Assembly: GCF_035920345.1 (NCBI RefSeq)
Contig: NZ_CP109149.1
Span: 496,001 to 560,000 of the forward strand
Length of the DNA stretch: 64,000 bases
DNA from: Nocardia vinacea
GTDB lineage: Bacteria; Actinomycetota; Actinomycetes; Mycobacteriales; Mycobacteriaceae
Reading direction: 5' to 3'
Both the position numbers and the translations under genes were made by a program. A model generated the notes under the pieces. That model had not been told where the DNA came from. It worked only from the letters and a program-made list of their open reading frames with translations, and did not search any database. Positions 16,504 through 25,335 of the stretch are shown here, piece after piece (the first letter of the stretch is position 1; each line of letters opens with the position of its first letter).

Positions 16504-17727
16504 ATGAGCGGTACCAGGGTGTTGGTGGCGGGGGCGAGCATCGCGGGGCCCGCGCTGGCCCACTGGCTGCGCCGGCGGGGGGCCGAGGTGACCGTGGTGG
16601 AGCGGGCGCCCGAGCTGCGTCCCGGTGGGCAGGCAGTGGATGCGCGTGGGGTGGCCAAGGAGGTCATCCGGCGGATGGGGCTGGACGCGGCGATACGCGC
16701 GGCCCGCACCGAGACCGCCGGCGCGTACACCGTGGACGCGGACGGGAACGTGCTGGAGACCTACCGCGCGGACGACGACGGCGGCGACGGGTTCATCGCG
16801 GAGATCGAGATCCTGCGCGGGGACCTGTCCCAGGTGCTCCACGACGACACCCGGGACGGTGTCGAGTACATCTTCGGCGACCGCATCGCCGAACTCACCC
16901 AGGACGCGGACGGGGTCGACGTGACCTTCGCGGGCGGGGATCGGCGGCGCTTCGACCTGGTGGTCGGGGCGGACGGGCTGCACTCGGCGCTGCGAGCGAT
17001 GGTCTTCGGGCCGCGGGAGCGGTTCGTCCGCCACCTCGGGCACGTGCTGGCCTTCTACAGTGTGCCCAACGAGTTCGAGCTGGACCGCTGGCTGATCGAC
17101 TACCAGGAGTCCGGGCGCTCCGCCGGGCTGCGTCCCATCCAGGACGCCACCCGGGCGATGGCTATGTTCTCCTTCCCCTCGGCCGACCTCGACGTCGACT
17201 ACCGCGACGTCGCGGCCCAGAAGCGCCTGCTGCGCGAGCGAATGGCCGGCCTGGGCTGGTTGACCCCGGACATCCTCGCGCACTTGGACGACACCCCGGA
17301 CTTCTACCTCGACCAGGTCGCCCAGGTGGTGATGGACCGCTGGTCGAGCGGACGGGTGGGGCTGCTCGGGGACGCGGCGTTCAGCTCGTCGCCGATGTCT
17401 GGGCAGGGCACCGGGCTGGCCCTGGTCGGCGCCTACCTGCTGGCTGGAGAGCTGGCTGCCGCCGGGTGGGACCCGGAGGCCGGGTTCGCCGGCTACGAGA
17501 GGCGGATGCGCTCGTTCGTCGAGGCCAACCAGGAGATCGGCCGGTTGAACGCGCGCAGCCGCGACGTCCCCGGGCCGGACGCCGAGCCGAGCATCGATTT
17601 CGACAGCGAATGGTTCACCGAACTGGTCGAGCGTGCGATCAACGGCGTCGAGCTGCCCGACTACGCAGGGGTGCCGGACTCCGGGGCCCCGGCCGGACCG
17701 CCGATCACCTCGTCGACCAAGTCGTAG
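16504..17727 (+). CDS. FAD-dependent aromatic hydroxylase (group A flavoprotein monooxygenase)
   Basis: The 407-residue cytoplasmic enzyme of the PHBH/TetX class has an FAD-binding GASIAGPALAHWLRRRG with ERAPELRPGGQAVD at the N-terminus, the DG motif VVGADGLHSALRA and the GD motif GRVGLLGDAAFSSSPMSGQG. It should use NAD(P)H and O2 to hydroxylate a small, probably aromatic, compound; the substrate is unknown. ATG 16504 follows AGGAGG. Its third-codon positions are almost all G or C, more extreme than the neighbours, which suggests a different source. Confidence 0.88.
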   Translation: MSGTRVLVAGASIAGPALAHWLRRRGAEVTVVERAPELRPGGQAVDARGVAKEVIRRMGLDAAIRAARTETAGAYTVDADGNVLETYRADDDGGDGFIAEIEILRGDLSQVLHDDTRDGVEYIFGDRIAELTQDADGVDVTFAGGDRRRFDLVVGADGLHSALRAMVFGPRERFVRHLGHVLAFYSVPNEFELDRWLIDYQESGRSAGLRPIQDATRAMAMFSFPSADLDVDYRDVAAQKRLLRERMAGLGWLTPDILAHLDDTPDFYLDQVAQVVMDRWSSGRVGLLGDAAFSSSPMSGQGTGLALVGAYLLAGELAAAGWDPEAGFAGYERRMRSFVEANQEIGRLNARSRDVPGPDAEPSIDFDSEWFTELVERAINGVELPDYAGVPDSGAPAGPPITSSTKS

Positions 17728-17880
17728 GCGTCACATAACGTCCCGAGCAGGACTGTTGACTGGCAGACGACTTCACGAACATCCGCATCTGCCGAATTGA
17801 GTATGGTGCCGGGTCTTGAGCCTGTTGTATCACCCGGTCCATCAGTGCTCGGAGCGGACAATCGAGCGAAGAGAAGAGTG

Positions 17881-18180
17881 ATGACTGATCCCAGTTGGCA
17901 GCTCGTGCGGGCAGATGAAGTCATCGGCGTCCTGGCTCAGGACGACGTGGACATGTACTGGACAGACTGTGTGTTCGAGCCTGGACCTGGATGGGCGGAT
18001 CTGCAGCCGTTGTTCGCTGTTTCGCGTGACGCTTGGCAACGTGGCGACTCGAATGCGGCCGTCGAAGCCGATGAGGCGATACAGGCACTGGGACTTGTCC
18101 TCGTGCCGATCGGTGGCGGGCCGCCGCTGAGAGAATTTCTCATCCGTATCGACGGAGACAAGGCCCGCTTTCGATACTGA
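17881..18180 (+). CDS. Hypothetical protein, unrecognised
   Basis: The 99-residue acidic protein starts MTDPSWQLVRADEVIGVLAQ and has the blocks DDVDMYWTDCVFEPGPGWAD and LGLVLVPIGGGPPLREFLIR. No signal peptide or membrane segment is seen. ATG 17881 follows GAAGAG; an earlier in-frame start (17797) lies in a short sequence shared with other intergenic parts of this region (CCGCATCTGCCGAAT at 17780). The shape recalls small immunity-type proteins, but I have no family match. Confidence 0.6.
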   Translation: MTDPSWQLVRADEVIGVLAQDDVDMYWTDCVFEPGPGWADLQPLFAVSRDAWQRGDSNAAVEADEAIQALGLVLVPIGGGPPLREFLIRIDGDKARFRY

Positions 18181-18410
18181 TCGCGCTGCGACGACGCGCA
18201 GGCAGATGAGGCTGCCGATGTCCGCTCATGCCGCTGTGCGCGCTGAGCGGAGCGGCCTGCGGTACCTCAGAAGATCAACGGGCAGAGCGTCGTACGACCG
18301 CCCGCAGTGCGCGCTCATGCCGAATGCCGTGCGAATGCGCCGCGCCGCCAGGTCGCCAACAGCGCACCGACAGTGTCGCCAGGCTCGGGCATATCCAGCA
18401 AGCCGAATTG

Positions 18411-18426
18411 TCGAACATATGTTCGA
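18411..18426. promoter_or_regulatory. SOS box (LexA operator)
   Basis: TCGAACATATGTTCGA is a perfect palindrome and an exact match to the mycobacterial/actinobacterial LexA consensus TCGAAC-N4-GTTCGA. A TAGGCT -10 element follows at 18435-18440, and GTG 18448 lies seven bases after it, so the transcript is probably leaderless. DUF222/13E12 genes are known SOS targets in mycobacteria. Confidence 0.85.
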
Positions 18427-18447
18427 TGATGGGGTAGGCTGGTTCGG

Positions 18448-18765
18448 GTGAACATACATTCGATCGCGGCGGCGCCGGATGCTCCAGCACCGGGATGGCC
18501 GGAACTGGCCGATGTCGATTTGCTGCGCACCCTCGTCGAAACCGAACGCCGTCGGAGGCGACTGGATGCTGCCATGCGCGCGGCCGTCGCCGAAGCCGAG
18601 CGTCGTGGCCTCGCCGCAGACACCGGCTATCGGGACACCGTGGAGCTATTGACTGATCTGCTGCGGATCAGTGCCCACGAAGCGCGCCAGCGAATCGAAT
18701 ACGCGGCTCCGCAGGCCCGCTCGCGTTCCAGAAAGGTATGGAGGGTGCTGGCGGCAGCAAGCTGA
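18448..18765 (+). pseudogene. DUF222 (13E12-type) protein, N-terminal fragment
   Basis: The 105-residue product starts at GTG 18448 without a ribosome site, consistent with a leaderless mRNA. Motifs ELADVDLLRTLVETERRRRR and TGYRDTVELLTDLLRISAHE then ARQRIEYA are typical of the DUF222 N-terminus found before an HNH nuclease. The full family is about 400-500 residues, so more than three quarters including HNH is missing. The frame ends after unrelated sequence (VWRVLAAAS). Confidence 0.8.
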
Positions 18766-19019
18766 GGCCGAGCCCGCTGCCTCGACCTCTATTCGGAGGG
18801 CCGCGAGGACCGACTGCACGTTCACCGTGTAAGCGCCAGCACGGGCCGCGTCCACTATGGCTCGTTCCGAAAGGCGCTGTATCACCGGAGGCGGGCGGTT
18901 CGAAGCGGCCATGCGGCAGGACTGAAAGATCAACGAGCCGAGCTCATCTCGACCGGACGAACGCACTGATCTGCCGATATGCGCGCACGATATCGTCGTT
19001 CTACCGGCAGGGGATCGCT

Positions 19020-19784
19020 ATGGTTTGCGCTGTGGCCCTGCTAGTGCACCTGACACCGGAGAAGGACGCTCGGCGAATCCGCCGTGCGGGCATCACAGCG
19101 CGTGGCTTTGGGCGCGGAGTGTTCTGTATGCCGGTGATGCCGTCCTATGTGCTGTCGCATCAATGGTTGCGCGAGCTGCGCCGCGGCGGGCAGCGGCTGA
19201 TCATCGCGGTGAATTTCCGGGTACCCGACGACGAACCCGTCCTCGTTGGACACTACTCGGCCGCCAGCACGGAAATGACTGTGGCCGAGGCCGTTTCGGT
19301 GATTCTTCACGCCGAGGACGCGCGCGGATACCAGATCGTCGTACCTCGTTCGATCGCCCCCGCCGAGCTGCATCGAGTTCGGCATGTACGACAGGTGACG
19401 GGGTGGCGGTATCACCCGAACGCGCACGGTCGCCCACCCTGTGCCTGTCCTGCGTGCCTGGGACCTGGAGAATTCAAGGCCGCCGACCTTCGCCGCCGGT
19501 TCCCCACCGAACCCCCGGAGCTCACGAAACCTCAACTGCTGGACCAATTACGTAACGCGGGCAACGATGACGAGCTGATCGACGCCCTCTACGGCTTGGG
19601 CCGTCGTAGTCGTGGTGATGTCGCCGACATCGCGCACCTGCTCGACCATGCCAACCCCGAGGTCCGTCACGCTCTCGCGTTGGCATTGCACAGTTACCGT
19701 GGCAGCGAGGCCCGCCGACTGGTGGCCCTCTTGGCCGCCGATCCCGATGCCGAAGTACGTGACGCGGCGACGACGCGACCATAG
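19020..19784 (+). CDS. Protein with ART-like N-terminal part and HEAT-like repeats
   Basis: The protein is 254 residues from ATG 19020. The N-terminal part begins VHLTPEKDARRIRRAGITAR, the 'H-x-T ... I ... G' pattern seen in ADP-ribosyltransferase-fold proteins such as DarT and PARP-like toxins; this is a resemblance only. A CxCxxC patch (PPCACPACLGPGEF) at about residues 145-158 may bind zinc. The C-terminus has two or three HEAT-like helical repeats (LLDQLRNAGNDDELIDALYG, then LLDHANPEVRHALALALHSY). No partner gene is evident. Function is unknown. 18766-19019 and 19785-20322 hold no supported gene. Confidence 0.6.
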   Translation: MVCAVALLVHLTPEKDARRIRRAGITARGFGRGVFCMPVMPSYVLSHQWLRELRRGGQRLIIAVNFRVPDDEPVLVGHYSAASTEMTVAEAVSVILHAEDARGYQIVVPRSIAPAELHRVRHVRQVTGWRYHPNAHGRPPCACPACLGPGEFKAADLRRRFPTEPPELTKPQLLDQLRNAGNDDELIDALYGLGRRSRGDVADIAHLLDHANPEVRHALALALHSYRGSEARRLVALLAADPDAEVRDAATTRP

Positions 19785-20322
19785 CCATCCGCGGACCTTG
19801 CTACGACCAAAGATCAGCGACTCAACCACGGCGGGAGTTCGCAACAATCGCATCGTCGGATCGAAGAAGAACACGGCCTGAACGTGCCAGCGGTCCCGAC
19901 GCGCGGTAATGCCGCATACCGCGCTGACCAAACCGGCCACGCCGCGCTGCAAGCCAGACCTGTTGCGAGAGTTTCAGACGACCGCAGTTCACCTTTTCCG
20001 GGCAAGAACTGTTGCGGCACAACATGTCCTGCGCAAGGTGCATATTGCAGGTTTGAATACTGTTCATCCACCACCGACGGCGCCAGAGTCCGGGGCCAGG
20101 TAGTGATCGCCGAAAATCCAACCCGGGTCAGGCGGCGCCGGGGTCGACCTCGCGGTGGTGCACGCCGAGGTGAAGACCGCGGAGCTGGGCCACGTCCCAC
20201 ATGTCCACCAGCCGCATGACCCGCACGTTCCGGTTCCGGCGTTCGGTCTCGCCGGAACAGTGCCCACGGTAGCGGCAGTCCGGAGACCACGGATCTTTCC
20301 GTCCGGGTGATGGATGTGCCGG

Positions 20323-21285
20323 TCAGGGAATCAGCACGAGCTTGCCGGGTGCGTGTCCGGCGATGCCGACCTCGTGGGCTTTCGCGGCCTGGGCGAGCGG
20401 GAAGGTGGTATCGACGATGACGCGCAGCGCGCCGGACCCGGCCCGCTCGACGAGTTCACCGCGGGCGGTGCCGCGGACTTCGGTGCCCGCGTCCTGTCCC
20501 GGCCCGTAGCCGAGCAGCTTGATGCCGGTCGCGGCGCGGCGTGGCGACCCGGCGATCGAGGCGATCCGGGTGCGGTCGGCCACCAGCTCCAGCGAGACGT
20601 CGAGCGCCTCGTCGGTACCGGCGAAGTCGACTGCGGCGGTGATGCCCTGCGGCGCGGCGGAGTTCACCCGGTCGGCGAGCCCAGGGCCGTAGACGACGGG
20701 GATGGCGCCGAGCTCGCGCAACAGTGCGTGGTTGCGCTCGGCGGCGGTGGCGATCACCGTCGCACCCCGAGCGGTGGCCAGCTGCACTCCCATCAGGCCA
20801 ACCCCGCCGGCCCCGCCGTGGACGAGCACCGTGTCGCCGGCATCCACGCCGGCGGCGTGCAGCGCGTGGACGGCGGTGGTGCCGGTCAGCATCAGCGACC
20901 CTGCCTGGGCCCACCCGATCCCCGCGGGCTTGGTGAAGATCGACGTGGCCGGGGCCGTGACGTAGTCGGCGTAGGCGGCCGTCACGGGGTACACGATGAC
21001 CTCGTCCCCGACCTGCACACCGGTTACATCCGCACCAACCTCGGTGACGACGCCCGCGCACTCCAGACCGATCGATGGCATCGAGGCGGCGACCCCGGCG
21101 GCGTCCTTATGGTCGTCGTCCACGGCGTGGAAAGCCCCGCTGTAGAGCTTCCAGTCGATCGGGTTGACCCCTGCGGCCCGGACCTCGACGACCACGCCGT
21201 CGGCGGCCGCGCGCGGAGTCGGCACCTCGGTTATGGCGAGCACATCGGGTGTGCCGTAGGCGATCGGACGCACGATTCTGGGCAT
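20323..21285 (-). CDS. Zinc-independent quinone oxidoreductase (MDR family)
   Basis: The 320-residue NADPH-dependent reductase of the medium-chain dehydrogenase/reductase family has an N-terminal GroES-like part (MPRIVRPIAYGTPDVLAITE, then VRAAGVNPIDWKLYSG). The Rossmann part carries GDTVLVHGGAGGVGLMGVQL (AxGGxG). The zinc ligands of alcohol dehydrogenases are absent, so a quinone or enone reductase role is expected. ATG 21283-21285 follows AGGAG. The gap to the next gene upstream (21286-21536) shows no gene. Confidence 0.88.
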   Translation of the reverse strand: MPRIVRPIAYGTPDVLAITEVPTPRAAADGVVVEVRAAGVNPIDWKLYSGAFHAVDDDHKDAAGVAASMPSIGLECAGVVTEVGADVTGVQVGDEVIVYPVTAAYADYVTAPATSIFTKPAGIGWAQAGSLMLTGTTAVHALHAAGVDAGDTVLVHGGAGGVGLMGVQLATARGATVIATAAERNHALLRELGAIPVVYGPGLADRVNSAAPQGITAAVDFAGTDEALDVSLELVADRTRIASIAGSPRRAATGIKLLGYGPGQDAGTEVRGTARGELVERAGSGALRVIVDTTFPLAQAAKAHEVGIAGHAPGKLVLIP

Positions 21286-21536
21286 GACTGGGCTCCTGTC
21301 CTGGTGGGGTGACAGTCGGCACTGCCCGGCGAGGGGTGGCGCGACCGATTGGATGTCTCGTCGAGAGCGGCACATCCGCTGTCGAGAACTCCTGAGGATC
21401 AGTATTGACCCACCAAGGCATGATCTGCAGCGCAACATTGGCAAGGAATACTTGCGTGGCATGCAAGAAGTGGGCATTGGAACAACGACCAACGAGGTGT
21501 GGGGGATGACTTTGGGCATCGAGCGCCCGCGATGGT

Positions 21537-22223
21537 TCAGTCCTGGGACTTGAATTCCTCGACGATCTTGGTGAGTAATGCCGGATCCTCGAGCATCGGG
21601 AGGTGGCCCGTGAGCATCTCGCGGTGAAACTTCGAACCCAGCTCGGCGGCGTGCTTCTGTTGTTCTGCGGCGAGGATCACGCGGTCCGACGTAGTCACGA
21701 CATATCCGCTTCGTGCCGGGAAGGTGCGGGCCGACACGCGATCTCGATAGAGGCGCGGTGACTCCGGCGCGAACTCCTCGACGATGCGCGCGGTGTCGGC
21801 GTCGCCGAGCCCGGAGCACAATCCAGAACGAATTGCCTTTTCGGGAGGCTTGGTTCCGGCGAACCGCATGATGAGGCCCATGACAAGTCGTGGTGGTAGC
21901 GGCATCGCGTCGAGGTATGAGGTTCCGGTGGTCGGCACGGATACTGCGATGCCGAGCAGTCCGTCGATGCGCTCAGGTGCGCTTGCCGCGATCTCACTTG
22001 CGACGACCCCACCGATCGAGTGAGCCACGATTGTGAATACCGGGCCGGGTGCCTGCGCCAACGCAGCGTCGACGTAGTCGCGCAAGGTCGCGTCGGCCTG
22101 TCGTGGGGAGGTCGCGACGACCGATTCGACAGGTAGTGAATCTCGAACGTCATCCCAGATCCAGGCCGGAAGCCCGGCGCCACTGAGGAATAGGATCGGC
22201 GTGGTCTGCGGGTTCGTGATCAT
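21537..22223 (-). CDS. Alpha/beta-hydrolase (esterase-like)
   Basis: The 228-residue hydrolase has the oxyanion region LFLSGAGLPAWIWDDV, the nucleophile elbow AHSIGG (Ser about residue 75), an acidic residue in the VVTTSDRVI block and the C-terminal His in LTGHLPMLEDP. No signal peptide is present, so it is cytoplasmic. ATG 22221-22223 follows AAGGAG; an earlier in-frame ATG at 22280 is less likely. Confidence 0.87.
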   Translation of the reverse strand: MITNPQTTPILFLSGAGLPAWIWDDVRDSLPVESVVATSPRQADATLRDYVDAALAQAPGPVFTIVAHSIGGVVASEIAASAPERIDGLLGIAVSVPTTGTSYLDAMPLPPRLVMGLIMRFAGTKPPEKAIRSGLCSGLGDADTARIVEEFAPESPRLYRDRVSARTFPARSGYVVTTSDRVILAAEQQKHAAELGSKFHREMLTGHLPMLEDPALLTKIVEEFKSQD

Positions 22224-22328
22224 ATGCGCTCCTTGGCGGCTGCGGGGTGCGTTCGCAACAGTAGCCAGAGGGGCCGACAACGCCCTATCGCTCTCGACGG
22301 CGCAGAATATGGGTCAGACGGCTGTCTT

Positions 22329-22485
22329 TCATCGATCATGGGTGCTGGCGCGGGCCTGACGTAGCTGTTCGTGGGCCAACGTGAGTGACTCACAAAGTGG
22401 CTGGTTCTCCTTGCGCAGCTGGGTGATTCGTTCGTGGGCCAGGGAGGGGGTGCTGACCACAGAGGTCGACCTGCGGAGACGGTAG
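22329..22485 (-). pseudogene. DUF6262-like transposon protein, C-terminal remnant
   Basis: Minus-strand codons give LAHERITQLRKENQPLCESL then TLAHEQLRQARAS and TGA at 22329-22331. This heptad-like helix (R-x-L...EN..L...L..A...LR.AR) matches the C-terminus of DUF6262 proteins, which accompany tyrosine recombinases in Tn554-like transposons. Only about 50 codons are visible and no partner recombinase is adjacent. Confidence 0.45.
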
Positions 22486-22499
22486 CTGCGGGTGAGCGG

Positions 22500-23990
22500 C
22501 TATTGAACTAGTTCGGCGAGTGCGTCTCGCAGGTAGGAGGCGATGTTCCAGACGTCGGGGATGGAGTCGGTGCACGCGAGGATGCCGAAGTCGAGGTGGC
22601 CGTTGTAGGACATGACGGTGATATTGAGTGGGCCCGATAGGTCGGTGAGTACGGAGATGGGGTAGGTCCCGGCCACCTGAATTCCTCCGGCGTACAAGGG
22701 CATCTGCGGTCCGGGCACGTTGGAGACGATCATGTTGGCCAGTGGGAGTGCGGGGGCGGCGACGCGCAGGAGTAGGCGGGTGGCCAGGCCGTGCAGGATC
22801 TGAGGTAGGGCCGCGGTGGCGTAGTGCAGCAGGGCTGGTGGGGTGGTTTGGAAGCGGTCCTTGGCGGCGAGCATTGCGGCGTGGGTGAGTTTCATGCGGT
22901 GTTGTGGATCGGGTTCGCCGATGGGAAGTTCGCACAGCATGATGGAGAACTGGTTGCCCGCGGTGCCGAGTTGCTCCTGGGTGCGCACCGATACCGGGAT
23001 GGCGGCCACGGCCGGGTCGTCGGCCGGTGCGTCGTGGTCGAGTAGCCAGCGGCGAAATGCGGTGGTGCACAATGTCATCACCACGTCGTTGACAGTGCCG
23101 CCGAAGCTGTTCTTGACCTGTTTGACTGTGTCGAGCGGTAGCGAGACGAACGCGAAGGACCGGTCGGTGCCATTGGGGCCGTTGCCCGGCAGCGTGGAAG
23201 TCACTTTGGGCATGTCGGCGAGTGCGTTCGGCAGCATCGGTCCAAGGCGCATCGGCAGGCGCACCCGATCGGCTTGGCGGGTCACCGTGTGTGCGATGCC
23301 GCGGCCGACTATTTCGGCGGGCTTGGGCGTTCGTGCCAATCGGAGGCCGTCGGGCGGTGGCGGCACCGGCTGGGACTCGGGCACGATGTCGAAGAGTGCG
23401 GCCATGACCTCCGCTCCGGACACGCCATCGATCAATGCATGGTGCACCTTGGTGTAGATGGCTTGGCGGCCTTCGGCCAACCCCGAGATCAGGTGGCATT
23501 CCCACAGTGGTCGACTTCGGTCGAGTGGCTGCGCGTGCAGGCGGGCGGCGAGTTCGGCGAGCGCCTGGTCGGTGGAATCTTCGGGCAGGCGCGTATCGCG
23601 CACGTGATATCCGAGGTCGATTGTGTCGCTGTCTTCCCAATAGGGGAGGTCCAAACCGAACGGGACGGTGCGCAATCGCCACCTCAGGGGTGCGGTCAGA
23701 TGGAGTCGGCTCGCGATCAATCGCCGCAGTACCGTGACGTCCAGTGCGCTACCTGCGGTGGGTGGTTCCAGCAGCGTGACCGACCCGACGTGGAGCAGCA
23801 TGGTGGGTGATTCGGCATTGAGCAGTAGGACGTCGAGCGAGCTGAGTTGCCGGGACGGCCCGTTCTCACCCGATAACGGAATTCTTTGCGACGGTTTCGC
23901 TGGTTCAGCGGGTGTGCCGGAGGCGAGTTGGCCCGGTGTCATGATGCGGACGTCCAGGTGGCGGGCGGGTTTCAGGTCGGCGTGGGACAT
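22500..23990 (-). CDS. Wax ester synthase / diacylglycerol acyltransferase (WS/DGAT, Tgs family)
   Basis: The 496-residue acyltransferase joins acyl-CoA to diacylglycerol or fatty alcohols to make storage lipid. The catalytic HHxxxDG motif is at residues 183-189 (KVHHALIDGVSG), with the upstream block PLDRSRPLWECHLISGL and the C-terminal family block ANMIVSNVPGPQMPLYAGG. Length fits Tgs proteins of Mycobacterium and Nocardia. An N-terminal extension of ~45 residues precedes the usual start (SSLDVLLLNAE). GGAGACC precedes the ATG at 23988-23990. 23991-24812 upstream has no gene I can name. Confidence 0.93.
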   Translation of the reverse strand: MSHADLKPARHLDVRIMTPGQLASGTPAEPAKPSQRIPLSGENGPSRQLSSLDVLLLNAESPTMLLHVGSVTLLEPPTAGSALDVTVLRRLIASRLHLTAPLRWRLRTVPFGLDLPYWEDSDTIDLGYHVRDTRLPEDSTDQALAELAARLHAQPLDRSRPLWECHLISGLAEGRQAIYTKVHHALIDGVSGAEVMAALFDIVPESQPVPPPPDGLRLARTPKPAEIVGRGIAHTVTRQADRVRLPMRLGPMLPNALADMPKVTSTLPGNGPNGTDRSFAFVSLPLDTVKQVKNSFGGTVNDVVMTLCTTAFRRWLLDHDAPADDPAVAAIPVSVRTQEQLGTAGNQFSIMLCELPIGEPDPQHRMKLTHAAMLAAKDRFQTTPPALLHYATAALPQILHGLATRLLLRVAAPALPLANMIVSNVPGPQMPLYAGGIQVAGTYPISVLTDLSGPLNITVMSYNGHLDFGILACTDSIPDVWNIASYLRDALAELVQ

Positions 23991-24812
23991 GGGGTCTCCG
24001 CGTTTCGCTGGGTTCAGGACAGAATTCCGATTCAGCTCGATGGGCGGTGATGGTGCCGCGCCGCACTTATGGTCTGTCGGTATCTGTGGGCGCTGAGAAC
24101 CGTTCGAGCCGCTCCGCTCTTGCGGTGACGCCGACGTCCGTGTCGAAGACGTGTCATTGAGCTTAGTGGCCGGCGGGGCGCTGTCGGTCGCGATCGTGTG
24201 CTAACTACGTTAATTCTGTGCAAACCTGCGACTCCCGCTTTTACTCGCGGGTGTGTCGGTACTGCGTCAGTTTTGGCGAACCAGCGCAGAGCATCAGGGA
24301 CGGCACACAATTCTGCTCGGTGAGGTCGGTGTGCCGATGCGGGAGGCGAATCTGCGTGCCTGGTGGAAATTGGCTCGCCTGACAGTTGACGCGCGTGAGC
24401 GCCGGGCAACTCCCGCGCCGGATTGCCAGCGGGCAATGCCGAACCCGTAACTGTATCAACGGATTCGGCGCACAGCGTGTGCGATACGACCGCCGTTGAC
24501 GATCTATCCGCGTTGCACGGCCAGATCGCAACTGGTGCCGGAATTGGTAGTCCGGACCGCGGCCGATGGGGCACTACGGCCGGTTTGCTCGCGCGTGCGG
24601 TTCTCAACTTGCCAATCGTTAAGGTTCCTGCAAGGCCGACTGGCGAGGATAGTGTCCCAAACTGGCGATCGATTAATGGATTTCATTGCGCTCAGACTCT
24701 GATGAGGGCAACCACGATTCCTTCATCGACGTGCGCGACCTGGCCGGCTGTCGCCGAGATCGCCGGCGAGGACTAGTACCTGCACGTAACCACCGAAATC
24801 GGAGAAACCCCA

Positions 24813-25046
24813 ATGCATAACACCAGATTCCGCGTCACTGGGATCAGCGTAGCAATCGCAGTAGCCGCCGGATTGGGCCTCACCGCGTGCGGTAAGACGG
24901 AACGCTGGTGCGAACGAGACCAAGGCGATGTCGTAGTCGAAAACTGGCACTGTGAGCAGAATCTGGCGGGCTACGAGTGGGAGCCCGACCATGACAAGCC
25001 GAAGACAAAGAAGAAGCCGATCAAGTCGAAGAAGCAGAACAGATGA
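24813..25046 (+). CDS. Small secreted lipoprotein
   Basis: The 77-residue product has a signal peptide (RFRVTGISVAIAVAAGLG) ending in the lipobox LTAC, so Cys about residue 26 should be lipidated. The mature part is short, has two more Cys (WCERDQGD, WHCEQ) and a lysine-rich end (KPKTKKKPIKSKKQ). GGAG lies ten bases before ATG 24813. No family is recognised. 25047-25335 downstream shows no gene. Confidence 0.75.
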   Translation: MHNTRFRVTGISVAIAVAAGLGLTACGKTERWCERDQGDVVVENWHCEQNLAGYEWEPDHDKPKTKKKPIKSKKQNR

Positions 25047-25335
25047 CCGACTGCGGCTCGGATGAGTGACTGTCTGACCGGCTGGCCTCATTCGACGGAC
25101 ACTGGGTGGACAGCGCAATCCCGAACCAGCGAATCCGCGCGGCGGCTCGATCCCTGGAAGTTATTGAACGAGTGGAGCGTTCGCGTGCGCGAAGGTGTGA
25201 GCGTCGTACGCTGGCGCGTCAGCTAGGTCGCGTACTACGGCAATCGCTGAGGGTGTGCGAGCACTCGGCGTGTTGGTGAATCTCGTTATCGGAACCGATT
25301 CCGGAGGCGGGCACCGAATCGGCGTCCGGGAAGGA

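Noticed and set aside
18646..18966. Minus-strand frame with RAIVDAARAGAYTVNVQSVL
   Set aside because: Coding bias is weak, there is no start with a ribosome site, and it overlaps the DUF222 fragment.
20190..20260. Similarity of a minus-strand stretch (RRNRNVRVMRL) to the IS110 transposase N-terminus
   Set aside because: The match is limited to a short Arg/Asn run also expected by chance; the following residues do not match.
22390..23682. Long minus-strand frame inside the WS/DGAT gene
   Set aside because: Arg/Pro/His-rich out-of-frame reading of a well-conserved acyltransferase.
24253..24450. Plus-strand frame of 65 codons upstream of the lipoprotein
   Set aside because: No ribosome site, no family and no coding bias; the 23991-24812 stretch appears non-coding.
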